Positions 17,294 to 26,091 of a DNA stretch of 64,000 bases are shown piece by piece (position 1 is the first letter of the stretch; every line of letters starts with the position of its first letter). The position numbers and the translations under genes were made by a program. The notes under the pieces are model-generated. The model had not been told where the DNA came from. It worked only from the letters and a program-made list of their open reading frames with translations, and did not search any database. Origin of the DNA: Mycobacterium sp. EPa45 (lineage in GTDB: Bacteria; Actinomycetota; Actinomycetes; Mycobacteriales; Mycobacteriaceae); contig NZ_CP011773.1 in the NCBI RefSeq assembly GCF_001021385.1, positions 2,976,001 through 3,040,000 on the forward strand, given 5' to 3'.

Positions 17294-18904
17294 TCAGCGG
17301 GCGGTGAGTAGCCGGCTCAACTGACCGGCGAGATCGGCCTTCTTGACCTTCCCGGTCGCCGTGAAGGGCAGTTCCGCCTTCGTCGTGATCCAGATGAACT
17401 TGGGGACCTTGTAGGCCGACAGCATGGACCGAACCTGGGTACGTAACTCGTCGCCGTCCAGGACCGTGGATCCGCGGGGCACGACCGCGGCGGCGACGAC
17501 GGTCCCATGCTGGCCATCCTCCGCGCCCACGACGTACGCCTCGAGAACTCCGTCGCACGCCGACAATGCCTGTTCGACCTCACTCGGCGTGACGTTGGTA
17601 CCGCCTCCCGTCTTGATGAGATCGCCGAGACGGCCGGTGTACTTGATCCACCCGTCGTCGTATTGCACTCCGCAATCGCCGGTGCGGTAGTAGCCGTCGG
17701 GTGTGAAGACGTCCTCGCGCTCACGCTTGTACAAGCGCTGCATCATCGAATACCCGCGCACCCAGATTTCGCCGGCGGTGCCGACGGGAACAGGTTCGAG
17801 GGTCTGGGGGTCCACCAGCAGGTGGGTCAGTCCGTCGATGGAGTAGCCGCCTGTCTCGGCTCGATCGTGCGGTTGCGCTGGATACGGGTCCACCCCGATG
17901 TGGTTTCCGCACAGTTCTGTCATTCCAAGAGCATTCGGGCCTTTCGGCCGCCGCTCTGGCGCGACCATGGCGGGCATGCTGGTTCGTTGCACCGAACTCA
18001 TATCTCGCTTCGGGAAGTCCGGATGCTCGGCGAGTGTCTTGCCCTGCTGCGGCCAACCCAGTGTGATCGTGGCGCGGTGCTTTTCGATGAGCTCGAGAGC
18101 CTCGGCCGCATCGAACGCGGGCTGCGTGACCAGGGTCGCGCCATGGTGGATCACCGCGTGCACTCCGGTGATCAGCCCCCCGACCCAAAAGAACGGCATG
18201 GCGGTGAACATCACCGTGTCGGGCGCGACGCCGTAATGGAACGTGAGGTTGTACGTGTGCCGAACCAGCGCGCCGTGGCTGTGCACGGGCGCCTTGGGGT
18301 CGCCGGTGCTGCCCGACGTGTAGATGATCATCGCGTCGTCGGCTGGCGTGACGCAGGCTTCCGCGTCCAGCAGAAAGTTCGCGTCGATGCCGTCGGGCAG
18401 CGCGTTGGGCAATGGAGTGATCCACGGCCGGTCGCTGTTGCCCCAGACCGCGATAGTGCGCAAATACGGTGCCCCCGGCACGGTGATGCGTCCTGGTGTC
18501 GCCAGTTCAGCGAGTCCGGGCAGCGCCTCTTCGAGAAGCTTCACGAAGTCCTGATTGCGGAACGAACTCCACGCGAGGATCGCCTGCAGATCGGCATGCT
18601 GCGTGGTCCAAGCCAATTCGGAAGCCTTGTAGAAGGTGTTGAGTGGAACCGCGACCGCACCGATGCGGGTGGCGGCGAACCACGCGAGGACCCACTCCAC
18701 GCTATTGGGCATCAGGATGCCGACATGGTCACGTTTTCCGATGCCGAGGGCCAGCAGCTGCGCAGCCAACTGGGCCGACCGCAGGTCCAGCTCGGCGTAG
18801 CTGAGCTGCTCTTCCCCGGCGATGAGGAAGGTTTTGGCGCCGAAGCGTGCCGCGCTCGATCGCACCAACGCCGGAACGGTTGGGGTGATGGCAGGAAAGG
18901 GCAT
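17294..18904 (-). CDS. Acyl-CoA synthetase (AMP-forming)
   Basis: 536 residues. The ATP-binding P-loop is YTSGSTGDPKAPVHSHG, followed by A5 region GMTELCGN, A7 YRTGDCGVQYDDGWIKYTGR, and the C-terminal catalytic lysine motif TATGKVKK. It activates a carboxylic acid to its CoA thioester, as steroid or long-chain acid ligases such as FadD17/FadD19 do. The reading frame is open far upstream, but ATG 18904 is chosen as it begins the ligase fold and lies at a divergent promoter with a perfect copy of the shared repeat. Confidence 0.92.
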   Translation of the reverse strand: MPFPAITPTVPALVRSSAARFGAKTFLIAGEEQLSYAELDLRSAQLAAQLLALGIGKRDHVGILMPNSVEWVLAWFAATRIGAVAVPLNTFYKASELAWTTQHADLQAILAWSSFRNQDFVKLLEEALPGLAELATPGRITVPGAPYLRTIAVWGNSDRPWITPLPNALPDGIDANFLLDAEACVTPADDAMIIYTSGSTGDPKAPVHSHGALVRHTYNLTFHYGVAPDTVMFTAMPFFWVGGLITGVHAVIHHGATLVTQPAFDAAEALELIEKHRATITLGWPQQGKTLAEHPDFPKRDMSSVQRTSMPAMVAPERRPKGPNALGMTELCGNHIGVDPYPAQPHDRAETGGYSIDGLTHLLVDPQTLEPVPVGTAGEIWVRGYSMMQRLYKREREDVFTPDGYYRTGDCGVQYDDGWIKYTGRLGDLIKTGGGTNVTPSEVEQALSACDGVLEAYVVGAEDGQHGTVVAAAVVPRGSTVLDGDELRTQVRSMLSAYKVPKFIWITTKAELPFTATGKVKKADLAGQLSRLLTAR

Positions 18905-18926
18905 GACTGGAAACTCTACCGAACAC

Positions 18927-18942
18927 GAGAATACTTGTTCTC
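18927..18942. promoter_or_regulatory. Operator-like inverted repeat GAGAA-N6-TTCTC
   Basis: GAGAATACTTGTTCTC sits inside a longer repeat ACGAGAA-N6-TTCTCGT (18925-18944), the best copy in the window, with seven-base perfect arms. It lies centrally in the 78-base region between the divergent ligase (18904) and the SnoaL-like gene (18983). Confidence 0.7.
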
Positions 18943-18982
18943 GTATGCTGCCAATGGCCCTTACACTGGGCCGGTGGACGGT

Positions 18983-19540
18983 ATGGAAGACGACGCTCTG
19001 GCGGCGCGTCTCGATCGGATCGAATCGAGTCTCGCCCTGGCCCAGTTGCCCAGCCGGTACGCGATCGCGCTCGATTCCCGTGACGTCGATGCGCTGGTGG
19101 AGCTGTTCGTCGACGATGTCGAAGCCGGGACCGAAGGCCGCGGCAGAGACGCGTTGGAGCGCTGGTACGACCGCGTGCTCCGGCGGTTCTACCGAAGCAT
19201 CCATCTGATCTGCGGTCACCAGTTCGATTTCCTCGACAGCGATCATGCCACCGGCTCGGTGTACTGCAGAGCCGAGCACGAAGACGGCGACGGCTGGTAT
19301 GTCATCACCATGCGGTACGACGACGTTTACGAACGCAGGGACGGCCGGTGGTTTTTCGTCAAGCGACGCGAACATCCCTGGTACTCGGTCGACGTCACCG
19401 AACGCCCCGGCCCGGAATTCATCCGGTGGCCCGCCGATTTCCCGCTTCGTGCCGCCATGCCCCAGCGAATGGAATCGTGGCAACGGTTCTGGAGTGCCGG
19501 AGACCCGGCCCTGCCCGCACGATTGTCCGCTCGACCCTGA
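18983..19540 (+). CDS. SnoaL-like (NTF2-fold) protein
   Basis: 185 residues. The pattern LDRIESSLALAQLPSRYAIALDSRDVDALVELFVDDVEAG, a mid-chain CGHQFDF and YDDVYERRDGRWFFVKRREHPWY are typical of SnoaL-4-type NTF2-fold proteins, which act as hydroxylases, isomerases or dehydratases on polycyclic compounds. ATG 18983 is used; a GTG at 18974 is equally possible. It is followed closely by the CaiB-type gene, then a P450 and a ligase in one operon. Confidence 0.8.
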   Translation: MEDDALAARLDRIESSLALAQLPSRYAIALDSRDVDALVELFVDDVEAGTEGRGRDALERWYDRVLRRFYRSIHLICGHQFDFLDSDHATGSVYCRAEHEDGDGWYVITMRYDDVYERRDGRWFFVKRREHPWYSVDVTERPGPEFIRWPADFPLRAAMPQRMESWQRFWSAGDPALPARLSARP

Positions 19541-19577
19541 GTTGCCGCGGCTACTCACCAAACAACTGGAGGACGTC

Positions 19578-20798
19578 ATTTCCACCGACAAAGTGCTCAA
19601 CGGTGTGCGTGTGCTCGAAGTCGCCGCGTGGACATTCGTGCCATCGGCGGGCGCGGTGCTCGCGGAATGGGGGGCCGAGGTCATCAAGATCGAGCCTCGA
19701 AACGGCGGGGACCCGCAACGTGGCCTCGTCACGATGGGCATCGTCGACGCGGGCAGCAATGCGGTCAACTACATGATCGAGATCCCCAACCGTGGCAAGA
19801 AATCGGTCGGCGTCGACCTGAGCACGCCAGGCGGCCAGGAGGTGGTACGGGAACTCGCCAAGACATGCGACGTATTCCTGACGAGCTACCTGCCCCATCG
19901 CCGGAAGAAGATGGGTATCGACGTCGAGGACATCCGGGCGGTCAATCCGAGCATCGTCTACGTTCGGGGATCGGGGCACGGCCCCAAGGGGCCCGACGCC
20001 GATAAGGCCGGCTATGACGGGGTGTCCTATTGGGCGCGGGGCGGTATCGCCACGGTACTGACCGAGGAGCATGACGAATTGGTGAGGTCCCGGCCTGCGT
20101 TCGGAGATCTCCTGGGCGGCATGACGATCGCGGGCGGCATTGCGGCGGCGTTGTACAAGAAGGCCACCACAGGTGAGGGCTCGGTGGTAGATGTCTCGCT
20201 ACTCGGCTTGGCGGCATGGAATCTCAGCCCTGATGTCGCGGTCAGCCAGATACACGGCGGCAGTGCGATTCCCAAGTACGGTCACGCGGACGCGCCCAAT
20301 CCGCTGGTGGGAACGTACCTCACCAAGGACGGGCGGTACGTGCAACTGATGATGCTGCAGCTCGACCGGTTTTACCCGGAGGCCATGCAGGCGTTCGGAT
20401 TGCCAGAGCTGATCGACGATCCACGCTTCGCCGACGCAGCGTCGCGGTACGAGAACCGGGTCGAATTGATCGAAATTTTGGATGGGGTGTTCGCCCAGCG
20501 GACGTTGGCGCAATGGCGCGACGCGCTGGCTGGATTGTCCGGGGCGTGGTCTGTGGTTCAAACTCCGGGGGAGCTGTGTGAGGACCTTGCCGTGACCGCC
20601 AACGGCTATATCGCGCACACGACGACGATGAGCGGCACCCCATACGCGCTGCCCACCAATCCCGTTCAGTTCGACGAGGAGCCAGTGGTACCACCGGGAG
20701 CGCCCGAACACGGTCAGCACACCGAGGAGGTCCTGATGGATGCGGGCCTCAGTTGGGAAGCGATCGAAAAGTACAAGGAATCCGGGGCAATTCTGTGA
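19578..20798 (+). CDS. CaiB/BaiF-family CoA-transferase
   Basis: About 406 residues of a class III CoA-transferase: VLNGVRVLEVAAWTFVPSAGAVLAEWGAEVIKIEP at the N-terminus, GSGHGPKG, and the catalytic aspartate in FGDLLGG (Asp177 in this numbering). It moves CoA between carboxylic acids. The start is uncertain. GGAGG (19568-19572) lies five bases before ATT at 19578 in a context STDKVLNG that suits a start; TTG 19542 and GTG 19593 are in frame but lack a well-spaced site. Its stop overlaps the GTG of the P450. Confidence 0.85.
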   Translation: MSTDKVLNGVRVLEVAAWTFVPSAGAVLAEWGAEVIKIEPRNGGDPQRGLVTMGIVDAGSNAVNYMIEIPNRGKKSVGVDLSTPGGQEVVRELAKTCDVFLTSYLPHRRKKMGIDVEDIRAVNPSIVYVRGSGHGPKGPDADKAGYDGVSYWARGGIATVLTEEHDELVRSRPAFGDLLGGMTIAGGIAAALYKKATTGEGSVVDVSLLGLAAWNLSPDVAVSQIHGGSAIPKYGHADAPNPLVGTYLTKDGRYVQLMMLQLDRFYPEAMQAFGLPELIDDPRFADAASRYENRVELIEILDGVFAQRTLAQWRDALAGLSGAWSVVQTPGELCEDLAVTANGYIAHTTTMSGTPYALPTNPVQFDEEPVVPPGAPEHGQHTEEVLMDAGLSWEAIEKYKESGAIL

Positions 20799-22030
20799 CC
20801 ATTGACGAGCCCGCGGTTACCGATGCTTCGCTGGAGTTCGATCCCTTCTCCGAAGAGTTCTTCAACGGCGCCTATGACACTTACCGGCGGCTGCGGGACG
20901 AGCGACCGGTCTACTACAACGCTAAATGGGACTTCTGGGCGCTGTCCCGCTACGCGGATGTCGCACCTGCCACCAAGGATCACGAGACATATTCCTCGGC
21001 CAAGGGTGCCACGCTGGATGCGGTCAAGGGACATGACGACGCGATTCCGCCGCCCAAGGTGATCATCTCGATGGATCCGCCCGAGCATCAGAAGATGCGC
21101 AAGCTGGTGAGCAACGTCTTCACTCCACGCGCCATCGCGTCGCTCGAGGACATGGTGCACGAGAAGATCCATGAGCGCCTGAATGCCTTGGATCCGTCGT
21201 CATTCGACGTGGTGGCGGAGTTCTCGGCGCTCTTCCCCAATGACGTGATCACCACGATGCTCGGTGTTCCCGAAGAGGACCGCAACCAGATCCGACTATG
21301 GCTGGACCTCCTTCTGAAGCGCCGCCCCGGTGAGATCGCTGTTCCGCCTGAGGGTTTCGAGGCTTCGATGAACACAGGCATCTATTACTACAACTTGATC
21401 CAGCAGCGACGTGCGCAACCGCAGGACGACATGATCAGCCGGCTCATCGAAACCGAGATCGAGCGCGACGGAGTCGTCGAGAAGCTGACCGATGTCGACA
21501 TCGCGGGCTTTGCCACGTTGCTCGGTGGAGCGGGTGCGGAAACGGTGACCAAACTCGTCGGCAATGCAATCGTGGCCTTCGCCGAATTCCCGGACCAGTG
21601 GCGCAAATTGCGCGAGGACAGGAGCAAGATCCCGGCCGCGGTCGAGGAGCTGCTGCGGTTCGAAGCACCGTCCCAGTACCAGGTGCGCACGGCGACTCGT
21701 GACGTCACCCTCCATGGCACGACGATCCCCGCCGGAAGCGCAGTCCTGCTGTTGACTGCCGCGGCGACGCGAGACGAGCGGATGTTCCCGGATCCCGACC
21801 GAGTCGATATCGACCGGGAACGCAAGATGGGTTTCAACCTCGCGTTCGGGTACGGCATACACAGCTGTCTCGGTGCGGCCTTGGCGCGAATGGAGAGTCG
21901 CATCGCATTGGACGCGCTGCTGGACGTGATCCCGGAGTACGACGTCGACCGGGCCGGGTTGAAACGCGTAGCCATGTCGAATGTGGCCGGGTGGTCGAAT
22001 GTGCCGGTGCGACGGGTCCAGGTGCGATGA
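20795..22030 (+). CDS. Cytochrome P450 monooxygenase
   Basis: 411 residues. The I-helix is GGAGAETVTK, where the usual Thr-Thr is Thr-Val; EELLR gives ExxR; and the haem loop FGYGIHSCLGAALAR has Cys358 as ligand. GTG 20795 overlaps the CaiB stop and its TGA overlaps the ATG of the ligase at 22027, so all three are translationally coupled. Association with CoA enzymes suggests that an acid or its CoA ester is the oxidised substrate (inference). Confidence 0.93.
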   Translation: MTIDEPAVTDASLEFDPFSEEFFNGAYDTYRRLRDERPVYYNAKWDFWALSRYADVAPATKDHETYSSAKGATLDAVKGHDDAIPPPKVIISMDPPEHQKMRKLVSNVFTPRAIASLEDMVHEKIHERLNALDPSSFDVVAEFSALFPNDVITTMLGVPEEDRNQIRLWLDLLLKRRPGEIAVPPEGFEASMNTGIYYYNLIQQRRAQPQDDMISRLIETEIERDGVVEKLTDVDIAGFATLLGGAGAETVTKLVGNAIVAFAEFPDQWRKLREDRSKIPAAVEELLRFEAPSQYQVRTATRDVTLHGTTIPAGSAVLLLTAAATRDERMFPDPDRVDIDRERKMGFNLAFGYGIHSCLGAALARMESRIALDALLDVIPEYDVDRAGLKRVAMSNVAGWSNVPVRRVQVR

Positions 22031-23523
22031 GCATCTCGCTGTTGCTGGAGATGGCAGTATCCGCGAATCCGGACCGCATTGCAGTGGTGTCGGATGGGAT
22101 GCGGCTGACGACGAAGGATCTCAGCGCGCTCGCCGACGGCGGTGCGGGCGTCGTGTCGTTGCAGGGTGGCGCAACGGTGGTTTACGTCGGCACAGGCGGC
22201 GCCGCGCTGCCCATCGTGATGTTCAGCGCGGCGCGTGCCGCGCGTACCTTCTGCCCCTTGAACTACCGGCTGAGTCGGACGGGTCTGCATGAACTGATCG
22301 AGCGGTTACCCAACCCCCTTGTCGTGGCAGATGCCGAGTACGTCGACATCGTCGCGTCTGAAGGCAGAAAAATCGTCGAAACCGGTGAGTTCATCGCCGC
22401 TGCGCGGGATGCGATGCCCGCAGTTGAGGTTGGCGACCCCGACGATGTCGGCGTCGTTCTCTTCACATCGGGTACGAGCGCGCAGCCGAAGGCGGTCGAG
22501 CTCACCCACAACAACTTGACCAGTTACGTGATGGGCACAGTCGAATTCGCCTCTGCCGACGACTGCGACGCAGCGCTGGTGTGCGTTCCGCCGTACCACG
22601 TCGCGGGTGTCGGGGCTGTGCTTTCCAATCTCTACGCGGGGCGTAAGGCGGTTTACCTGCGGAACTTCGACCCACATGCGTGGTTAGATCTGGTCGTCGG
22701 CGAAGGGGTCACCACCGCCACTGTCGTTCCGACGATGCTCGATCGCATCGTTGGCACCCTCGAAATGCGGCCGACAGAACTCCCAACCCTGCGCAATCTT
22801 GCCTACGGAGGCTCGAAAGTTCCGCTGCCGCTTGTTCGTAAAGCCCTCACGCTACTGCCGGGCGTTGGCTTTGTGAACGCGTACGGTCTCACCGAAACCA
22901 GTTCGACGATCGCCGTCCTGACTCCCGAAGACCACATGGCGGCGATCGAGACGACGGATCTGCGCGTCGCCCGCAGGTTGGGCTCGGTCGGGCGCCCCGT
23001 GCCGGGCGTCGAGGTGCAGATACGGGGCGAAGACGGCACCGTGCTAGGGGTCGATGAGGTGGGCGAGCTGTTCGTGCGCGGCGAACAGGTCTCCGGCCGG
23101 TATACCGGAATCGGCTCCGTCCTCGATGCGGACGGCTGGTTCGCTACGCGCGACACTGCCTGCATCGACGGCGAAGGGTATCTGTTCATCGGCGGGCGCA
23201 GCGACGACACCATCATCCGGGGCGGGGAGAACATCGCGCCTGCGGAAATCGAGGACGTGCTGGTTGAGCATCCCTACGTTCACCAGGTGGCGGTCGTCGG
23301 CGTCGAGGATCCGCACTGGGGTCAACTCATCGTCGCGGCGGTGGTGCCGGCCGCGGGAGCCGCACCCGACGCCGAAGAGCTGCGCCAATTCGCCCGGGCT
23401 AGGCTTCGTGGTTCTCGCACTCCCGACCGCGTGGTGTTCCTCGGTAGTCTGCCCACGACGGCAACCGGAAAGGTGGTGCGGCGCACACTGATCGAACAGC
23501 TATCCCTTGAGCCGGCAGAGTAG
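22027..23523 (+). CDS. Acyl-CoA synthetase (AMP-forming)
   Basis: 498 residues. P-loop FTSGTSAQPKAVELTHNN, A5 YGLTETSSTI, A7 WFATRDTACIDGEGYLFIGGR, hinge RSDDTIIRGGENIAPAEIE, and the lysine motif TATGKVVRR. The P-loop has Ser-Ala where most have Thr-Gly. It forms an acyl-CoA from an acid, probably the product of the coupled P450. ATG 22027 overlaps the P450 stop. A small conserved protein follows 12 bases downstream. Confidence 0.92.
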   Translation: MSISLLLEMAVSANPDRIAVVSDGMRLTTKDLSALADGGAGVVSLQGGATVVYVGTGGAALPIVMFSAARAARTFCPLNYRLSRTGLHELIERLPNPLVVADAEYVDIVASEGRKIVETGEFIAAARDAMPAVEVGDPDDVGVVLFTSGTSAQPKAVELTHNNLTSYVMGTVEFASADDCDAALVCVPPYHVAGVGAVLSNLYAGRKAVYLRNFDPHAWLDLVVGEGVTTATVVPTMLDRIVGTLEMRPTELPTLRNLAYGGSKVPLPLVRKALTLLPGVGFVNAYGLTETSSTIAVLTPEDHMAAIETTDLRVARRLGSVGRPVPGVEVQIRGEDGTVLGVDEVGELFVRGEQVSGRYTGIGSVLDADGWFATRDTACIDGEGYLFIGGRSDDTIIRGGENIAPAEIEDVLVEHPYVHQVAVVGVEDPHWGQLIVAAVVPAAGAAPDAEELRQFARARLRGSRTPDRVVFLGSLPTTATGKVVRRTLIEQLSLEPAE

Positions 23524-23535
23524 GAGAAGGTACAT

Positions 23536-23835
23536 ATGAAATCGGGCTCACGGCTGCAGAGCCAGGTGTGTGACACGCAGGTCATCGTGGTGCGAGCGTC
23601 GGATGGTCTCCTGGATCTCCGATGCGGCGGCGCACCTATGGTCGCGCTGGACGCGGAGAAGGACGCATCACTGATCCTCGATCCGCGACTCAGTGACGGC
23701 GCGGTGATGGGCAAACGCTATATCGACGAAGACGGTGCCGAACTCCTCGTGACCAAAGCTGGGGCAGGAACGCTGGCCGTCGGCGACACGCCGATGAGCT
23801 TGAAGGAGGCGAAGCCGCTACCCGCCAGTGACTAA
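23536..23835 (+). CDS. Small conserved hypothetical protein
   Basis: 99 residues, preceded by a strong site (AGGAGAAGG) before ATG 23536. It has two cysteines in the N-terminal half (VCDTQ and LRCGGAPM) and a predicted all-beta centre with LLVTKAGAGTLAVGD near the end. No membrane segment or signal peptide. I do not recognise a function. Co-transcription with the ligase and P450 suggests an accessory role. Its 3' end overlaps that of the convergent TetR gene by four bases. Confidence 0.65.
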   Translation: MKSGSRLQSQVCDTQVIVVRASDGLLDLRCGGAPMVALDAEKDASLILDPRLSDGAVMGKRYIDEDGAELLVTKAGAGTLAVGDTPMSLKEAKPLPASD

Positions 23836-24446
23836 CGTCGCCGCGTGCGGTCGTCGACAAAGCCGCGCACGACGTGATCACGAACGAAATCGGCGACGGC
23901 GTCGTCGTCCTGGAGATCGAAATATGGGGACGGTGTCGTGAAGAGCGAGAAGAGCATTCGCGCGAACCACTCTGATGCCGACCGCACGTCAAGGTCGCCA
24001 CGGACTTCGCCGGTGACCCGGGCTGCGGCGACGTACGGCGCGAGAAACTCCGCACACTCCTGTAGCAGCGTCGCGGCGTTCTTGGTCAACATGAGGTTGA
24101 CTTCCTCGGAGTCGAAATACACCTCGGGTTCCACCGTCCGGCGTGCTTGCGCGACGAACACCGCCGCGCGCACCAACCTGCCCTCCAGCGTGCTGCCGCC
24201 GTGCCGATCGATTGCGGTAGCCATGTTGCGGTAGAAGCGGTGCGAGGCCGCTTCCGCGCACGCCTCGACTATCGTCTCCTTGTCGCGGAAGTACTCGTAG
24301 ATGGTGCTGCGCGAGACGTCTGCGGCGCGGGCGATGTCGACGATCGTGGTCTTACGCAGACCCGTCGTACGGAAGCACGCGAACGCGGCCGAAATGATCA
24401 CCTGCCTGGTGTCGGCCGCTGTCGCCTGAGTCACGTCGGAGTCCAC
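23832..24446 (-). CDS. TetR-family transcriptional regulator
   Basis: 204 residues. The N-terminal helix-turn-helix TTIVDIARAADVSRSTIYEYFRDKETIV at about 33-60 is typical of TetR repressors; the C-terminal ligand domain is variable. It lies 17 bases downstream of the thiolase, probably the last gene of the side-chain operon, with no repeat of its own upstream. It is the only DNA-binding regulator seen in the window, so it is a candidate for the shared GAGAA-N6-TTCTC sites, but the operon it belongs to lacks a good site. Confidence 0.92.
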   Translation of the reverse strand: MDSDVTQATAADTRQVIISAAFACFRTTGLRKTTIVDIARAADVSRSTIYEYFRDKETIVEACAEAASHRFYRNMATAIDRHGGSTLEGRLVRAAVFVAQARRTVEPEVYFDSEEVNLMLTKNAATLLQECAEFLAPYVAAARVTGEVRGDLDVRSASEWFARMLFSLFTTPSPYFDLQDDDAVADFVRDHVVRGFVDDRTRRR

Positions 24447-24463
24447 CGCACGACATTAGCCGG

Positions 24464-25642
24464 TCAGCCGGCGGGAGCCAGGATGAGACCGCTGGTCGGC
24501 ACCCCGGTACCCGAGGTGACCAGTACATGCTCGACGTTGTCCACCTGGTTGTAGGACGTGCCGCGGACCTGACGGACGCCTTCGGTGATGCCGTTCATCC
24601 CGTGGATGTACGCCTCGCCGAGCAGGCCGCCGTTGGTGTTGATCGGCATACGGCCGCCCAACGACAGCTCCTCGACCGAAACGTAATCCTTGGCTTCACC
24701 GCGGCCGCAGAACCCGAGTTCCTCCAGCTGTGTGAACACGAACGGGGTGAAGTGGTCGTAGAGGAACGCCGTCGAGATGTCCTCCGGCTTCAGTCCGGAG
24801 TCGCGCCAGAGTTTGTTGCCGACCACGCCCATCTCGGGCAGCCCGGTGATGTCCTCGCGGTAGTAGCTCGTCATCACTTCGCCGTCGAAGGCCGCACCCT
24901 GAGCGGCGGCGGTGATCACCGCGGCGGGATTGGGCAGATCACGCGCGCGCTCGACGCTGGTGACCACCATGGCGACACCGCCATCGCTCTCCTGGCAGCA
25001 ATCCAGCAGGCGCACAACGGGTTCGATGATCCAGCGCGACGCCTGGTGGTCTTCGATGGTGATCGGTTTACCGTAGAACCACGCGTCGGGATTCGTTGCT
25101 GCGTGCTTGCGGTCGATCACCGAGATCTTGCCGTAGTCGGCGTTGGTCACCCCATAGGTCGACATGTAGCGCTGGGCATGTAGGGAGACCCACGCGGCCG
25201 GCGTCATGAAGCCGAACGGTGCGTACGGCGCCATCCACAGTGGAGTGACGCCGGGTTGGCGACCGGCGCCGCCGAATCGAAATCCCGAGCGCTCGTTGAA
25301 GGCTCGGTAGCAGACGACGGCCTCCGCCGCTCCGGTCGCGACCGCCATCGCGGCTTGCATGACGGTGCCTGCCGCGGCGCCGCCGCCATGGGGCACGCGG
25401 GTGAAGAACGACAGGTTCCCGATGCCGACGTTTCGTGCGACCTCGATCTCTTCGTTCTCATCGACGGTGAAGGTCACCATGCCGTCGATGTCGGACGGGC
25501 GCAGGCCCGCGTCGTCGATGGCGGCTTTCACCGCCTCGCAGGCGAGCTGCATTTCAGTGCGTCCGGATTCCTTGGAGAACTCGGTCTGTCCTATGCCGGC
25601 GATCGCGGCCTTGCCGCCGATGCCGTCCGCCGGCCTGCTCAT
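24464..25642 (-). CDS. Ltp2-like thiolase-fold protein (probable side-chain retro-aldolase)
   Basis: 392 residues of the SCP-x/non-decarboxylating thiolase branch: AAIAGIGQTEFSK, GGGAAAGTVMQAAMAV, LYDHFTPFVFTQLEELGFCG, NTNGGLLGEAYIHGMNGITE. In cholesterol breakdown Ltp2 cleaves the 17-hydroxy side-chain CoA thioester together with a DUF35 partner; a DUF35 gene lies in this same operon. The usual thiolase nucleophile context is absent, as in that aldolase group. ATG 25642 overlaps the MaoC stop. The function is inferred from family plus gene order. Confidence 0.8.
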   Translation of the reverse strand: MSRPADGIGGKAAIAGIGQTEFSKESGRTEMQLACEAVKAAIDDAGLRPSDIDGMVTFTVDENEEIEVARNVGIGNLSFFTRVPHGGGAAAGTVMQAAMAVATGAAEAVVCYRAFNERSGFRFGGAGRQPGVTPLWMAPYAPFGFMTPAAWVSLHAQRYMSTYGVTNADYGKISVIDRKHAATNPDAWFYGKPITIEDHQASRWIIEPVVRLLDCCQESDGGVAMVVTSVERARDLPNPAAVITAAAQGAAFDGEVMTSYYREDITGLPEMGVVGNKLWRDSGLKPEDISTAFLYDHFTPFVFTQLEELGFCGRGEAKDYVSVEELSLGGRMPINTNGGLLGEAYIHGMNGITEGVRQVRGTSYNQVDNVEHVLVTSGTGVPTSGLILAPAG

Positions 25643-26091
25643 GCGGTGACACCGTCGAGCAAGCTGAGCACGGCGGTGCCACTGACGTGGTCACCGAGCC
25701 TGTTGGTGCCCTTCAGCTCGACCTCGATCAGCCCCTCGTCTCCGGACGCCGACTTCCCGGTCACGCTTCCGGTGAAGTGCAGCGGATCATTCGGAAACGC
25801 GGGCACGCCCAAACGGATCGACAGCTTCTTGACCAATGCTTCGGGACCGGCCCAGTCGTGCAGGAACTTCACGCACAGCCCGTTGGTGGTCAGGATGTTG
25901 AGGAAGATGTCGGGGGAACCCTGCCCGGTGGCGAAGTCCCGATCGTGGTGAACGGGCATGTAATCACGCGATGCAATCGCGCCCGCGACGACCAGGGTCG
26001 TCGTGACCGGAACGTCCATCGGGGTGATCTCGTCACCGACGTTGATCTCGTTCCAGGCCAAGGTCGTTCGTCGAGTTGCGGTGGAGGTCAT
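25639..26091 (-). CDS. MaoC-like enoyl-CoA hydratase subunit, ChsH1-like
   Basis: 150 residues, a single hotdog domain. The hydratase-2 signature appears as ASRDYMPVHHDRDFA near 46-60, with candidate catalytic Asp and His. A DIFLNILTTNGLCVKFLHDW stretch matches the ChsH1 type of small MaoC protein that pairs with ChsH2. ATG 26091 overlaps the stop of the ACAD gene and its stop overlaps the thiolase start, fixing both ends. Likely forms a heteromeric hydratase with the product of 27636 (inference). Confidence 0.82.
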   Translation of the reverse strand: MTSTATRRTTLAWNEINVGDEITPMDVPVTTTLVVAGAIASRDYMPVHHDRDFATGQGSPDIFLNILTTNGLCVKFLHDWAGPEALVKKLSIRLGVPAFPNDPLHFTGSVTGKSASGDEGLIEVELKGTNRLGDHVSGTAVLSLLDGVTA

